Made by a program: the position numbers and the translations under genes
Notes under the pieces: model-generated
The model's input: the letters and a program-made list of their open reading frames with translations, nothing else
What the model was told of the DNA's origin: nothing
Databases searched by the model: none
Assembly: GCA_013360695.1 (NCBI GenBank)
Contig: JABWBC010000013.1
Span: 1 to 42,287, forward strand
DNA: 42,287 bases
Direction of reading: 5' to 3'
Source: Phycisphaerales bacterium
GTDB lineage: Bacteria > Planctomycetota > Phycisphaerae > Phycisphaerales > UBA1924
In this document: positions 17,707-26,155 of the stretch, piece after piece
Layout: the number at the start of each line of letters is the position of its first letter
How positions within the stretch are numbered: the first letter of the stretch is position 1

Positions 17707-18762
17707 ATGCCGCTGTTCACGCGCCCTGTTCTTATGTCGACGTCGCTGTCCGTGTTCGCGCCGTTGTCGGTCCGTCCGGGGCGCGCCGGCTTTGCGGTCG
17801 TCGCGACGCTGTCGATCTTTGCTTCGGCGGCCGTGACGACGTGGCTCTTCGTGCCACGTGCGGGCGGCATGGACCTCGCCGAGCCGCCACAGCCCGCGGT
17901 CGCGGCCGGCGAGACGCTGAACGCCGTGCTGAGCTCGGCCGCGACGTACGTGAATCAGAAGGAGCCGGAAAAGGCCGAGGCGATCATGCGCGAAGCGATC
18001 GCGAGGTTCCCGGAGGAGCGGGAACTCCGGACGCAGTACGCACAGGTGCTCCTGGCCCTCAAGAGGAGCGCGGAAGCCTACGAGCAGTACGCTGTGGCGC
18101 TCAAGCTCGGCCCCAAAGACGCCGGGCTGGAGTTCATGGCGGGGACGATCGCAAGCACGATGGGCAGACCCGACGCGGCGGTCTCGCACTATTCCAATGC
18201 GCAATCGATCGATCCGAGCGAGGCCAAGTATCCGCTGTTCCTCGCGCAGGTGCAGATCAAGCAGAACAAGATCGACGACGCCAAGGCTAATCTATTGCGA
18301 TCGGCGCGCATTGATCCCGACCAGGCGGTCGCGTGGGCGACGCTCGCGGAGCTCGCGCTCCGCGAGAACAAGCCGGGCGTGGCGCTCCAGCACGTCGCAC
18401 GGGCGCGTCAGATCGAACCGGGGGTCACCGACTGGCGGATCATCGAGGCCAGGGCGTTCAAACGTTCGAACAAGCCCGAGGACGCGATCAAGCTCCTCGT
18501 CGGGCTCGATCAGGCGGAGCGGTATTCGCCCGCGATCCTGCAGATCATGGGCGAGTGCTACGGCATGCTCTCGCGCCAGGCGGACGCCGCCGCCATGTAC
18601 GCCGCGGCATCGGAGGCAAATCCGTCGAGCGCGGCGATCGCGCTCTCCGCGGCAGAGTGGTATGTGCGCCTCAATCAGCCGGAGCAGGCCAGGAAGTTCG
18701 TGCAGCGAGCCAGCGTGCTGGGCGATCCGAACGCCAAGAAGATGCTGGAGCAGATCAAGTAG
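17707..18762 (+). CDS. Membrane-anchored TPR protein
   Basis: A 351-residue protein with one N-terminal transmembrane helix (about 28-50, FAVVATLSIFASAAVTTWLF) and then a series of tetratricopeptide-like units up to the C-terminus (for example EKAEAIMREAIARFPEERE, SAEAYEQYAVALKLGPKD, DAAVSHYSNAQSIDPSEAK). It probably exposes a helical scaffold outside the cytoplasm. No catalytic motif. ATG 17707 has GAGGGG about 7 nt upstream; a second ATG nine codons later is possible. It is divergent from valS and ends 3 bases from the converging reductase gene, so the two transcripts may overlap. Partner unknown. Confidence 0.8.
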   Translation: MPLFTRPVLMSTSLSVFAPLSVRPGRAGFAVVATLSIFASAAVTTWLFVPRAGGMDLAEPPQPAVAAGETLNAVLSSAATYVNQKEPEKAEAIMREAIARFPEERELRTQYAQVLLALKRSAEAYEQYAVALKLGPKDAGLEFMAGTIASTMGRPDAAVSHYSNAQSIDPSEAKYPLFLAQVQIKQNKIDDAKANLLRSARIDPDQAVAWATLAELALRENKPGVALQHVARARQIEPGVTDWRIIEARAFKRSNKPEDAIKLLVGLDQAERYSPAILQIMGECYGMLSRQADAAAMYAAASEANPSSAAIALSAAEWYVRLNQPEQARKFVQRASVLGDPNAKKMLEQIK

Positions 18763-18765
18763 GCG

Positions 18766-19875
18766 TCAGCCGATCGATCTTCCGCCGTCCACGCGAATGA
18801 TCTGGCCCGTGACGTACCGAGCCTCGAGCGCGAGCCACCGCACCGCCTCCGCCGCGTCCTCGGGCTGTCCGGGGCGCGCCAGTGGCACGCGCTGCAGATA
18901 CGCCCGTTGCATCAACTCATCGCTCTCGGGCCCCTCTTCAGGCCACGCCACGACGCCCGGCGCGACCGCGTTGACACGCACGCGAGGCGCCAGGTCGCGA
19001 GCCAGCGATCGCACCATCTCGATTAGTGCGGCCTTTGACATCGCGTACGCCGCGTGGTTCTTCCGCGGATGGCCCATCGCGTGGATGTCGCCCAACGCAA
19101 TCACGCTGCCGCCGCCTTCGAGCGTGGATTCGGCGAGGCGGGGCGCGAGCCTCTGCGTGAGCACGAGCGGCGCGAGCGCATTCACGCGGAACGCCTCGCT
19201 CGCGCGATCGGGCGTGAGAGACTCCAAGGGCGTCGGCATGTACACGGACGCGTTGTGAACCAGCACATCGAGCCTCGGGAGTTCCGAAGCCAAGAGGGAA
19301 CCGATCGCGCCAACGCTGTCAATGTCGGCCAGATTCACGCGGATCAGCCGAACCGCGATGCCGCCCGAGGCCAAGGCGTCGGCCGCGAGCTTCGCGTCCT
19401 CGACGCTGTTGTGATAGGTCAGTACCAGGTCGCAGCCGGCGCGGGCGAACGCCGTCGCGATCGAGAGCCCCACGCGCCGCGCGGCGCCGGTGATCATCAC
19501 GACCGGGCGCTGACCGCTCGGCCAGTTCTGTGCGTTGCGCACTTCCGTCTGTGCCGAAGCACCAGTCGAGGTCGGCGCATCTCCGGGCGCGGGCGACCCC
19601 GCGGCATCGAAGATGCGGGTCTCGGGCTCGGCGCGGCGTCCGGACTCCGCCCATGCGTCGAGCATAAGCGAGGGCTTCCGCACCTTCGCGGAACGGGCTA
19701 TGGCGCGACGCCGGTTGATCAGCACCGCAAACGCTGAGACGACGAACGCGCCGATGATGATGAGCAGGATGAGAAGGTAAACGGCGCTGCGCACCGCGTC
19801 GGCCGGCGCACGCGTTTGCGCGAGACACGGCGACCAGTCGACCGCGGCCAGTGTGGCGGTGAGAATCGCATTCAT
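18766..19875 (-). CDS. Membrane-anchored FolM/PTR1-type short-chain reductase
   Basis: A 369-residue protein in two parts. The first 125 residues hold a transmembrane helix (about 31-52) followed by an Arg-rich and then low-complexity linker. The rest is a short-chain dehydrogenase with the TGAARRVG nucleotide motif (129-136), NAS (about 208) and YAMSK (Tyr277, Lys281). TGxxRRxG and an Asp (263) where most SDRs have the catalytic Ser are features of pteridine/dihydrofolate reductases of the PTR1 and FolM kind, so an NADPH-dependent pterin reductase is the best guess. A membrane anchor on such an enzyme is unusual. The ATG at 19875 has no clear Shine-Dalgarno sequence but a TATAGT box ends 7 nt before it. 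It lies 8 bases after the gene for the sigma-factor partner. Confidence 0.75.
   Translation of the reverse strand: MNAILTATLAAVDWSPCLAQTRAPADAVRSAVYLLILLIIIGAFVVSAFAVLINRRRAIARSAKVRKPSLMLDAWAESGRRAEPETRIFDAAGSPAPGDAPTSTGASAQTEVRNAQNWPSGQRPVVMITGAARRVGLSIATAFARAGCDLVLTYHNSVEDAKLAADALASGGIAVRLIRVNLADIDSVGAIGSLLASELPRLDVLVHNASVYMPTPLESLTPDRASEAFRVNALAPLVLTQRLAPRLAESTLEGGGSVIALGDIHAMGHPRKNHAAYAMSKAALIEMVRSLARDLAPRVRVNAVAPGVVAWPEEGPESDELMQRAYLQRVPLARPGQPEDAAEAVRWLALEARYVTGQIIRVDGGRSIG
19083..19088. other. Placeholder-free note: no separate site called here
   Basis: Nothing distinct is claimed at this position beyond the reductase gene that covers it; the -10-like box for that gene lies at 19883-19888 and is listed separately. 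Confidence 0.01.
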
Positions 19876-19882
19876 CCGCCGC

Positions 19883-19888
19883 ACTATA
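19883..19888 (-). promoter_or_regulatory. TATAGT -10-like box before the SDR gene
   Basis: On the minus strand, TATAGT is 7 nt before the ATG at 19875. It also covers the stop of the upstream gene. It is the best -10 match in the start-proximal TANNNT set. Confidence 0.35.
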
Positions 19889-20474
19889 CCCCAACGGCGA
19901 TTGGTTGCGGCGTCGCCATGGACCGCGGCTTGTCGCCCCTGTCTCCCGGCGATTGCAAATCCTCGGGGCGAATAAGCGTGTCGCCCGAGGCCGCGTACAG
20001 CCGCCCGTCAACCCGAACGAGTCCGGACCCCGGGATTGCCGCGTGCAGAGCTCGCGCGAGGTCCTCATCGGTCGCGCGAGAGATAGTCGAAGATGCCGGC
20101 TCGGTCGCGAGCCTCCTGGCGATGCCAGGCGTGGTCGCGACGCGCTCCACGATCAAGCGTGCCGACTCTTGTGCGATCAGGCGATAGCGCGGATCTTGCC
20201 TTCCCGAATCTTCGGGCGTGGGAATCCGCGGCTGGCTGGCCATCTTCTCACGAATCGCGCGATCATCTGGTGACTCCGCCATGGGACTGTCGGGCGAAAT
20301 CGGGGAGCTGGTCGGAATGACACGCCACGCCACAAGTCCCACAACGGCGACGATCAATACGACCGACGCGCCCGCGGACAGCGCGCGACGCCCGCGCTGG
20401 GTGAATGCCTGCTCACGCAATGCAGCGTCCAGAATCTCGCTTCTGCGATCGTGACACGGTGTTTGATCGTTCAT
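19884..20474 (-). CDS. Single-pass membrane protein, putative anti-sigma-like partner
   Basis: A 196-residue protein: a short cytoplasmic N-terminus (about 30 residues), one transmembrane helix (about 32-52, ALSAGASVVLIVAVVGLVAW) and an outer region of about 140 residues. Its ATG overlaps the stop of the ECF sigma gene in an ATGA, so the two are translated together. That position and topology are what one expects of a membrane anti-sigma factor, but the Hx3CxxC zinc motif common in ECF anti-sigma factors is missing and no family could be recognised. The role is therefore inferred from context only. Confidence 0.65.
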   Translation of the reverse strand: MNDQTPCHDRRSEILDAALREQAFTQRGRRALSAGASVVLIVAVVGLVAWRVIPTSSPISPDSPMAESPDDRAIREKMASQPRIPTPEDSGRQDPRYRLIAQESARLIVERVATTPGIARRLATEPASSTISRATDEDLARALHAAIPGSGLVRVDGRLYAASGDTLIRPEDLQSPGDRGDKPRSMATPQPIAVGV

Positions 20475-21079
20475 GGGTGGTCATCTCCCCGCGATGCTCG
20501 CCGAAGCGATCGGAGCGAAGCGCGGACCTTGCCATGGGCCGCGTCCTCGCTGATTGAAAAGGCACGCCCGATGGCGGCGAGCGATCGCCCAAACCAGAAT
20601 CGCAGCGTCAACGCGGCCCGTTGGTCGGGCTTGAGCTCGGCGAAGTGCCGCTGAAGCATTTCAAACGATTCGTCGATGGTCGGCCTCGAGCGGTCGTTGC
20701 GATGCGTGGCTGAAACGGTCGATGTGCTGGGTTCGGTGTTCCTTGCAACACCACGCCTTGCCACCTCTCTCGCTTCTTGCTTGAGACGATCGAGCACGCA
20801 CGTCATGAGGACGCGAATCATCCAACGCGAGAGATCGGCGTCTGTCTCGAGCCTCGGCATGCCCCGCGCGACCCGGATGATCGCGTCGTGTACTACGTCG
20901 AGCGCGAAGCTCTCGTCGCGCCCGGTGCGGGCGCGGACGATCGCAACCGAGCGATCAAACCAGTGCTGGTAGAAGTCGGCGAGCGCCGTCGGATCGCCGG
21001 CTCGAATACCGCGGCACCACGCCGCAGCCCGGGCGTCCGGCGAGTCGTTCGCCCGATCTGTCGGTGTGACGCTTGGCAC
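20471..21079 (-). CDS. ECF-type RNA polymerase sigma factor
   Basis: A 202-residue sigma-70 family protein with regions 2 and 4 only. Region 2 includes the ALADFYQHWFDRSVAIVRAR helix, the DVVHDAIIRVARGM segment and the SRWMIRVLMTCVLDRLKQEA end. Region 4 includes LKPDQRAALTLRFWFGRSLA and an HTH with AAHGKVRASLRSLRR. The start is GTG at 21079; no ATG exists before residue 70 and no good Shine-Dalgarno sequence is seen. It follows the exported STN/coiled-coil gene by 52 bases and overlaps its membrane partner by 4 bases, so the trio likely forms one operon. Target promoters are unknown. Confidence 0.88.
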   Translation of the reverse strand: MPSVTPTDRANDSPDARAAAWCRGIRAGDPTALADFYQHWFDRSVAIVRARTGRDESFALDVVHDAIIRVARGMPRLETDADLSRWMIRVLMTCVLDRLKQEAREVARRGVARNTEPSTSTVSATHRNDRSRPTIDESFEMLQRHFAELKPDQRAALTLRFWFGRSLAAIGRAFSISEDAAHGKVRASLRSLRRASRGDDHP

Positions 21080-21131
21080 GAAGTGCTCGATGGTGGCGAC
21101 GCGGCTGATCGGCTCTGGCTCCTGGAGGTGG

Positions 21132-22226
21132 CTACTTGGCGTTCTTCTGCTGGCGAAGGGCGTTCAACTCGTCCGTGAGCGCCTTGATCTGGGCGGCCTG
21201 ATCCTCGACGAGCTTTCGGAGCGAAGCGAGTTCGTCGGAGGCGACCGTGGGAGCAGCGGCGGCCTTTTTGTGGATGATCGCGGCGAGCCCCTCGGCCTCC
21301 TGCAGGTCGGCGCGGGCGGTAAGCACCATTGCGTTTGCGTTGGCGAGCGCGGACCGTTGCTCCTGCAACTCACCGGTGCTCACGGAGCCCTGTTTGACGA
21401 GTTCGGCAAAGTGATCGAGCTTCTCTCTCATCATTGCTGAGGTCTGCTCGGCGGTCGCGAGCCGAACTCGTGCCCGCTCAATTCGCGCGGTGGCTTCGAT
21501 CATTTCCTTCTGTGCGTGCCCGGCGTCCCCCAGCCGCTGCCTTTGATCGTCGATCATCGTCTTGATGACCTGGTGCACCGCGTTGGTGGCGCGGGGCGGG
21601 CCCTGCAGGATCAAGAGCTGGGATTCCTCGTGGTACTTCAGGCGAACAGTCTCTTCCCCTGGCGGGAGCGCGAGTTCGACCGCCGAAAGCACGATGTCGG
21701 ACCTGATCGCAAGGTCCGCTCGGCTCACTCCATCGACCGTCGGACGCGTGAGCGGCGCGATAGAGAGGACTTCGAGTTCTTGCCGACCACGCGCCGCATC
21801 GCTCGATTTCTGAAGGATCGAAAACGTCGGAGACTCATCCTCATGAGCGCTCACATGATCGATGCGAAGTTCGCCGGGTTCGCACTGGGCAGCAAACCTC
21901 AACACGTCCATCGCAGTGTCAACCGAAACAAAGTTGAGTTCGATCGGACGAACGACGATCCGCTCGGTGTCCGGGCCCAGAATCACGTTCACAGGCCAGG
22001 AGTTGTCCTTGCGCTGGGACTGCACGGCCTTTACGTACTCGGCGATCGTCCCGCCGGGGAACTTGATGCTGATTGGCATCGAGTTCACCCGCATCGTGAC
22101 CATTCGTTGCCCGCCGCTCTGCTCGGCCGGTTCCGCCTGCCCGAGGCTCGCAGGCGTCAAGGCTCCCAGCGTTGTTCCGGCGGCAAGGGCGAGGGCGGCA
22201 AGGTTTCGAGAGGTGAATCGCGTCAT
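21132..22226 (-). CDS. Exported protein with STN-like domain and long coiled coil
   Basis: A 364-residue protein with a Sec signal peptide ending around residue 30 (ALAAGTTLGALTPASLGQA). Residues about 45-110 resemble the STN/secretin-N fold (PISIKFPGGTIAEYVKAVQ then VSVDTAMDVLRFAAQ). Residues about 230-315 form an Ala-, Glu- and Arg-rich helical hairpin with VKQGSVSTGELQEQ at the turn, which looks like the hairpin of HlyD/MFP adaptor proteins, and the C-terminal 40 residues form another coiled coil. The combination suggests an envelope or export role, but no specific function can be assigned. The ATG at 22226 has AGGAG 6-8 nt upstream. It heads the sigma-factor gene run and is divergent from prfB. 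Confidence 0.7.
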   Translation of the reverse strand: MTRFTSRNLAALALAAGTTLGALTPASLGQAEPAEQSGGQRMVTMRVNSMPISIKFPGGTIAEYVKAVQSQRKDNSWPVNVILGPDTERIVVRPIELNFVSVDTAMDVLRFAAQCEPGELRIDHVSAHEDESPTFSILQKSSDAARGRQELEVLSIAPLTRPTVDGVSRADLAIRSDIVLSAVELALPPGEETVRLKYHEESQLLILQGPPRATNAVHQVIKTMIDDQRQRLGDAGHAQKEMIEATARIERARVRLATAEQTSAMMREKLDHFAELVKQGSVSTGELQEQRSALANANAMVLTARADLQEAEGLAAIIHKKAAAAPTVASDELASLRKLVEDQAAQIKALTDELNALRQQKNAK

Positions 22227-22334
22227 GGCTGGCTCCTGTGTTCTACCAACCAAACGACGCCGCGGATGGTTTCCGGCGCGAGCTGTCAGAAAAATCCACC
22301 GGATCGAGGCGAGACCACCCGACCGGAACCCGGC

Positions 22335-22340
22335 TACACT
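22335..22340 (+). promoter_or_regulatory. TACACT -10-like box before prfB
   Basis: TACACT ends 8 nt before the prfB ATG with no Shine-Dalgarno sequence between; a leaderless or near-leaderless prfB transcript is possible. The -35 region shows only a weak match. Confidence 0.35.
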
Positions 22341-22348
22341 CACGCCCC

Positions 22349-23465
22349 ATGCATTACGACGCCCACCAGCCCGTGATCGACGATCTTGAGGCGCGGATCA
22401 CAACAATCCGCGACTCTCTTTAACTTCCCCGCGAAGTACAAGCAGCTCAAGGAGCTCGAAGGCCAGATGGCTGGTGAGGGGTTCTGGGATTCCCAGGACA
22501 AGGCCAAGAAGGTGCTCGCCGAGGTCAAGACCCTGAAGGCCCAGGTCGAGCCGCTCGCCAAGCTCATGGCCGACTTTGAGGACGCCAAAGTCGCGTATGA
22601 AATGTCACGCGAGGCGGCGGACAAAGAACTGCTCGCCGAGGCCGACGAGCAGCTTTTTAGGCTGCAGGCGCGGATGGAGCAGGTCGAGCTGCGCTCGCTC
22701 CTCTCCGGGCGTCACGATCATCGCAACTGCTACCTCACCATATCGGCGGGCGTCGGCGGCACCGAGGCCAACGACTGGGCCGACATGCTCTATCGAATGT
22801 ACATCTTCTACTGCGAGAAGATGGGCTGGGAGATGGAGGAAGTTGACAAGGGCTTCGGCACCGAAGTCGGCATCGACTCGGTCACGCTCCACGTCAAAGG
22901 CGCGTACGCATTTGGCTATCTTTCCGCCGAACGCGGCACGCACCGACTCGCCCGCGTCTCGCCCTTCAACGCCCAGGGCAAGCGCCAGACCAGCTTCGCG
23001 ACCGTCGAGATCGTCCCCGAGATCGAGGAGACCGAGGTCGAGATCCCGGAGAATGACATCGAGGTCATCGCGTTCGTGCGTGCCTCGGGCCCCGGCGGCC
23101 AGAACGTCAACAAGGTCGCGTCTGCGATCCGCATCGTTCATAAGCCGACGGGCATCCAAGTCGTCGCCAGCACCTACCGCGACCAGCCGCAAAATAAGCG
23201 TCAGGCGCTGACGGTGCTCCAGGCCAAGCTCCAGCAGATCGAGGACGAACGCCGCCGCAAGGAGATCGAGGGCGCGACCGGCGGCGCGATGGAGCAGGGC
23301 TGGGGCACGCAGATCCGCTCGTACGTCTTCTATGACAACCGCGTGAAGGACCATCGCACGGGCTACGAGGAATCTGACTACGAGATGGTCCTCCGCGGCG
23401 GGATCGAGCCGTTCATCGACGCGGAACTCAAGCGCCGGCGCTCCGAGAAGGAAAAGGGCAAGTAG
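22349..23465 (+). CDS. prfB: Peptide chain release factor 2, with +1 programmed frameshift
   Basis: RF2 of about 371 residues after a +1 shift. Frame zero from ATG 22349 gives 24 residues ending ...TTIRDSL and then CTT TAA C (22418-22424); skipping T22421 continues with NFPAKYKQLKELE through the rest of RF2. The second part has the GWEMEEVD region, the SPF anticodon-like tripeptide (stop-codon reading, RF2 type) and the GGQ loop in SGPGGQNVNK. This is the usual place for prfB autoregulation, but the in-frame stop is UAA, not UGA, and no AGGGGG-like stimulator lies 3-6 nt upstream of CTT. A TTG at 22386 in the second frame is an alternative unshifted start, but frame zero looks like the normal RF2 N-terminus. 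Confidence 0.93.
22418..22424 (+). promoter_or_regulatory. prfB +1 frameshift site CTTTAAC
   Basis: The slippery CTT followed by in-frame TAA and C. The +1 frame stays open for 347 further codons. Stop type and lack of a Shine-Dalgarno-like element differ from the classic CTTTGAC site. Confidence 0.75.
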
Positions 23466-23700
23466 CGGCCCGGGACATCGGACGAGTCGCCAGAGCGGAG
23501 GGGCCTTCAAACCCGACGATCGAAAAATCCTCGGGTCTCGTTCCCAGCCTGTCCGCGTGGCATCGGTTCCGCGGCTTCCAAAACGCCACAACCGCCGGAC
23601 TCAGGGAGAGCTCGGCGGCGACCTTCAGTGGATTGTCGCGCGACGCCCGCACGGGCCGGGTGTGGTACGCTCAGGCCTCAAGGCCGCGCGGGGGGCTCGT
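23466..23700. other. Intergenic stretch after prfB
   Basis: No gene is supported. A weak hairpin (ACCCGA with TCGGGT, loop about 14 nt) near 23506-23535 could be a weak terminator, without a clear T-tract. Confidence 0.25.
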
Positions 23701-23781
23701 TCAGCACAGGGCCAGGAACGAGAGCACGCAGAAGAGGCCGATCTGGCGACGGAACGCGGTCATGACGAGAAGGTTCTTCAC
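23701..23781 (-). CDS. Possible 26-residue hydrophobic peptide
   Basis: A short frame read on the minus strand from GTG 23781 (AGAGGTGG 4-11 nt upstream), or ATG 23763, to TGA at 23701. The product begins KNLLVMTAFRRQ and ends GLFCVLSFLALC, a basic start followed by a hydrophobic helix. It could be a small membrane peptide, but its length and the lack of a recognised homologue make it uncertain. Nothing else occupies this place on either strand. Confidence 0.3.
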   Translation of the reverse strand: MKNLLVMTAFRRQIGLFCVLSFLALC

Positions 23782-23980
23782 AGTCCACCTCTTGGGTTGT
23801 GCCCACACATGGGAACAACACCCATGCCAGTGTCGCGCCGACGCCACGTCAACTCGCCACGACGGTTCTTCCCGGACCTTAGGGGGGCGCCGGGGTTCCA
23901 ACGGCGCCGCGACGTCGCGCAACGGCGACATCACGCGATGCGTTTTCGCAACATCGCCGTTTGATGATGCACACAGCATC

Positions 23981-25915
23981 GTGTCGCGCGCTCGCCCCGC
24001 CACGATTTCTCGGGCGTGCTGCACGATCGCGGCGATCGCACTTTTGCTCCTTGCATGGCCGACCGCGACCCGCGCGCAAGCGACGCCTCATACGCCGGCA
24101 CAGCCCGAGAACCAATCCACACAGCCCGCCGCGCCCGACATCACGCCCCCCATGCCCGACGACGCGATGAGGGCATACGCCTTCGTGGACGCCGCCCTGC
24201 GTTCGTGGACGATACCCGACTCGGCCACCAAGGACGCGGCCGCCGTCGGCGCCTGCTGCGTGACGCTCCGCGCCCGCGGCAAGGTTCTGGGACGCGGCGA
24301 AGCGGTGGGGGGTTCGTCGTGCATCGCGATCGCGACGCGCGAGGCGATGATCCAGGCCCAGGCGGGCGTCGCGGCGATCCGCGACGAACTGGCCTTCACG
24401 ACCATGGCCGAAGCCGCCGGCATGGTCTCGATTGGCGTTGAGTTCGCCGGCGCGATCATTCCCATCGACTTCCAGAGCTTCGGCGAGATGGATCGGGCGC
24501 TCTCTCCCGGGCTCGACGGCGTGGCGATCCGTATCGCCGAAAAGCTCGAAGCAACCTTCCCCAGCGTGATCCTTCAACGCACCATCGCACCCAGCCTCGC
24601 CAGCGCCGCCGCCGCCGCGCGGCTTACGGGCGACCCCGCGCTCGGCCTGCCTGAAGCCTCCGAAGCACAACCCGCCAGGGTCCGTGAGACACGCAACGCG
24701 ACGTACTACCGCTTCCGCGTGCGACATCTGGCGCAGACCGAGCCGAGTGTGCCTCCCGTGTTCCTGCAGCGTGGCGGAAAGGTCTTCGATCAATCCCGTC
24801 TCGACGTGAACGAGCTTCGTCGCTGGGCCGACGGCCTGGCGCGCAATCTCGTCGCGCGGCGCTGGACCGGCCATGGCGCGATCGGCATGTCGGGAACCGA
24901 TTGGCCCTTGCTGGGAAAGACCGATCCCGCGATCGCGGGCCCGAACGAGCAGAGCCTGGCGATTCTCGCGCTGTGCGACTACATCGCCGTCCGCGCCGGC
25001 GTTGGGCGGTTCGATCCGGCCCCGCGAGCCATGAAAGACGCGTACGGCGCGGTCGCGCTGATGCTCGCCGACGAGCTTCTGACGGTCGAGGACACCGAGG
25101 TCGCACCCTGGTCCGACCCGATCACCGCCGCCACGACGATTGTCGCCCTCCACGCCGTGCAGCGCGTCGTTCAGCCGAAGTTTGTTCCCAAGCTCGAACT
25201 CGTGGCCAAGCTCGATGAGCCCGTCCTTGCGGCGTTCACGCGAGAGGGCTGGTCTCCGAATGTGCCCGAACCCGCCCGCGGCCTCATCGCATGGGCGATG
25301 CTCATCCGCGCGGGCGACGACCCCGCGAAGCGCGAGCTTGCCAACAAAGCGATCACGTCGATCTATCTCGGCGTCACGCCCGGCCGCCTCGTAGCCCAGA
25401 TGCCATGGCTCGGCTTCGCGGAGCTCGATCGTGCCGGCGCCTCCGGCGACATCGCCGCCTCCGCCGCGTACCGCGACATGCGCGATCTCCTCGCCGGGGC
25501 CCTCTTCGAGCCCGGCGACGACGACCAGGACATGGCGGGCGGCATCGTGTTCACAACGGCAGCTCTGCCCTATCCCACCTGGCACACCGCCCGCCCCGTG
25601 TCGTTCCTGGCCGCGATGCTCGGCGATCCTCGCCTCACCGACGCGAGCGAGCGCCCCCGCCAGACCGCCAGCCTCATGGCCAACCTCCGCTTCCTCCGCC
25701 AGCTGTCGGCCGACGAGTACGTCGCGACCTCGTTTGTCGATCCGAAACGCAACCTCTGGGGCGTGCGGTCGGCGCTCTGGGACCAGCGTCAGCCGGTCGA
25801 GGCGACCGCGATCACGCTGATCGCCGTGTGCGAGACGCTCCGCTCCTTCGACCGCATGGCCGCGCCCGCGACCAAGCCAAGCCCCGATCCGGGGTCCGGT
25901 CCTTCACCCAAGTAG
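23981..25915 (+). CDS. Large exported protein of unknown function
   Basis: A protein of about 644 residues from the GTG at 23981, chosen because it puts a clean Sec signal at the N-terminus (basic start, then ACCTIAAIALLLLAWPTA, cleavage near ATRAQA). Earlier in-frame starts would add about 70-115 residues of poor composition. A Pro-rich linker is followed by a region with GACCVTLRARGKVLGRGEAVGG and a long helical C-terminal half with WAMLIRAGDDPAKRELANKA and ASLMANLRFLRQL, which could be an alpha/alpha-toroid. I do not recognise the family and assign no function. It is 515 bases after prfB and 240 before gyrA, all on the plus strand. The start is uncertain and lacks a Shine-Dalgarno sequence. 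Confidence 0.65.
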   Translation: MSRARPATISRACCTIAAIALLLLAWPTATRAQATPHTPAQPENQSTQPAAPDITPPMPDDAMRAYAFVDAALRSWTIPDSATKDAAAVGACCVTLRARGKVLGRGEAVGGSSCIAIATREAMIQAQAGVAAIRDELAFTTMAEAAGMVSIGVEFAGAIIPIDFQSFGEMDRALSPGLDGVAIRIAEKLEATFPSVILQRTIAPSLASAAAAARLTGDPALGLPEASEAQPARVRETRNATYYRFRVRHLAQTEPSVPPVFLQRGGKVFDQSRLDVNELRRWADGLARNLVARRWTGHGAIGMSGTDWPLLGKTDPAIAGPNEQSLAILALCDYIAVRAGVGRFDPAPRAMKDAYGAVALMLADELLTVEDTEVAPWSDPITAATTIVALHAVQRVVQPKFVPKLELVAKLDEPVLAAFTREGWSPNVPEPARGLIAWAMLIRAGDDPAKRELANKAITSIYLGVTPGRLVAQMPWLGFAELDRAGASGDIAASAAYRDMRDLLAGALFEPGDDDQDMAGGIVFTTAALPYPTWHTARPVSFLAAMLGDPRLTDASERPRQTASLMANLRFLRQLSADEYVATSFVDPKRNLWGVRSALWDQRQPVEATAITLIAVCETLRSFDRMAAPATKPSPDPGSGPSPK

Positions 25916-26018
25916 CCCCTCGCCGGTGAGCATCCATCGTCGTTTTCGTGTTTTGCGTCAAGGGCCTGTTTTGCAGAGACTTTCTGAGGCTCGTTGTCGG
26001 GAATTATGGGCCGATGTC

Positions 26019-26027
26019 TGCTATGAT
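26019..26027 (+). promoter_or_regulatory. Extended -10 element, likely gyrA promoter
   Basis: TGCTATGAT matches an extended -10 (TGnTATAAT). No good -35 is 17 nt upstream, as is common for extended -10 promoters. It would leave a leader of about 120 nt before gyrA; I see no definite structure in that leader. Confidence 0.4.
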
Positions 26028-26155
26028 TTTCGATGCGACGAGGCCCCTCCCGCGGAGGGTGACTTCGGGCGAGTGCGGGCCCCGCTCTTGCAGGCCTTGG
26101 CCCGGTCGAAACGCTGATGGACTGCCCCTTGCGGGCGCTGCTTTGAGGGACACGG

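Noticed and set aside
19083-19088. A separate site inside the reductase gene
   Set aside because: No distinct signal exists there; the low-confidence entry at this position should be ignored.
23506-23535. Rho-independent terminator after prfB
   Set aside because: Only a 6-bp stem with a long loop and no T-tract on the plus strand; noted as weak only.
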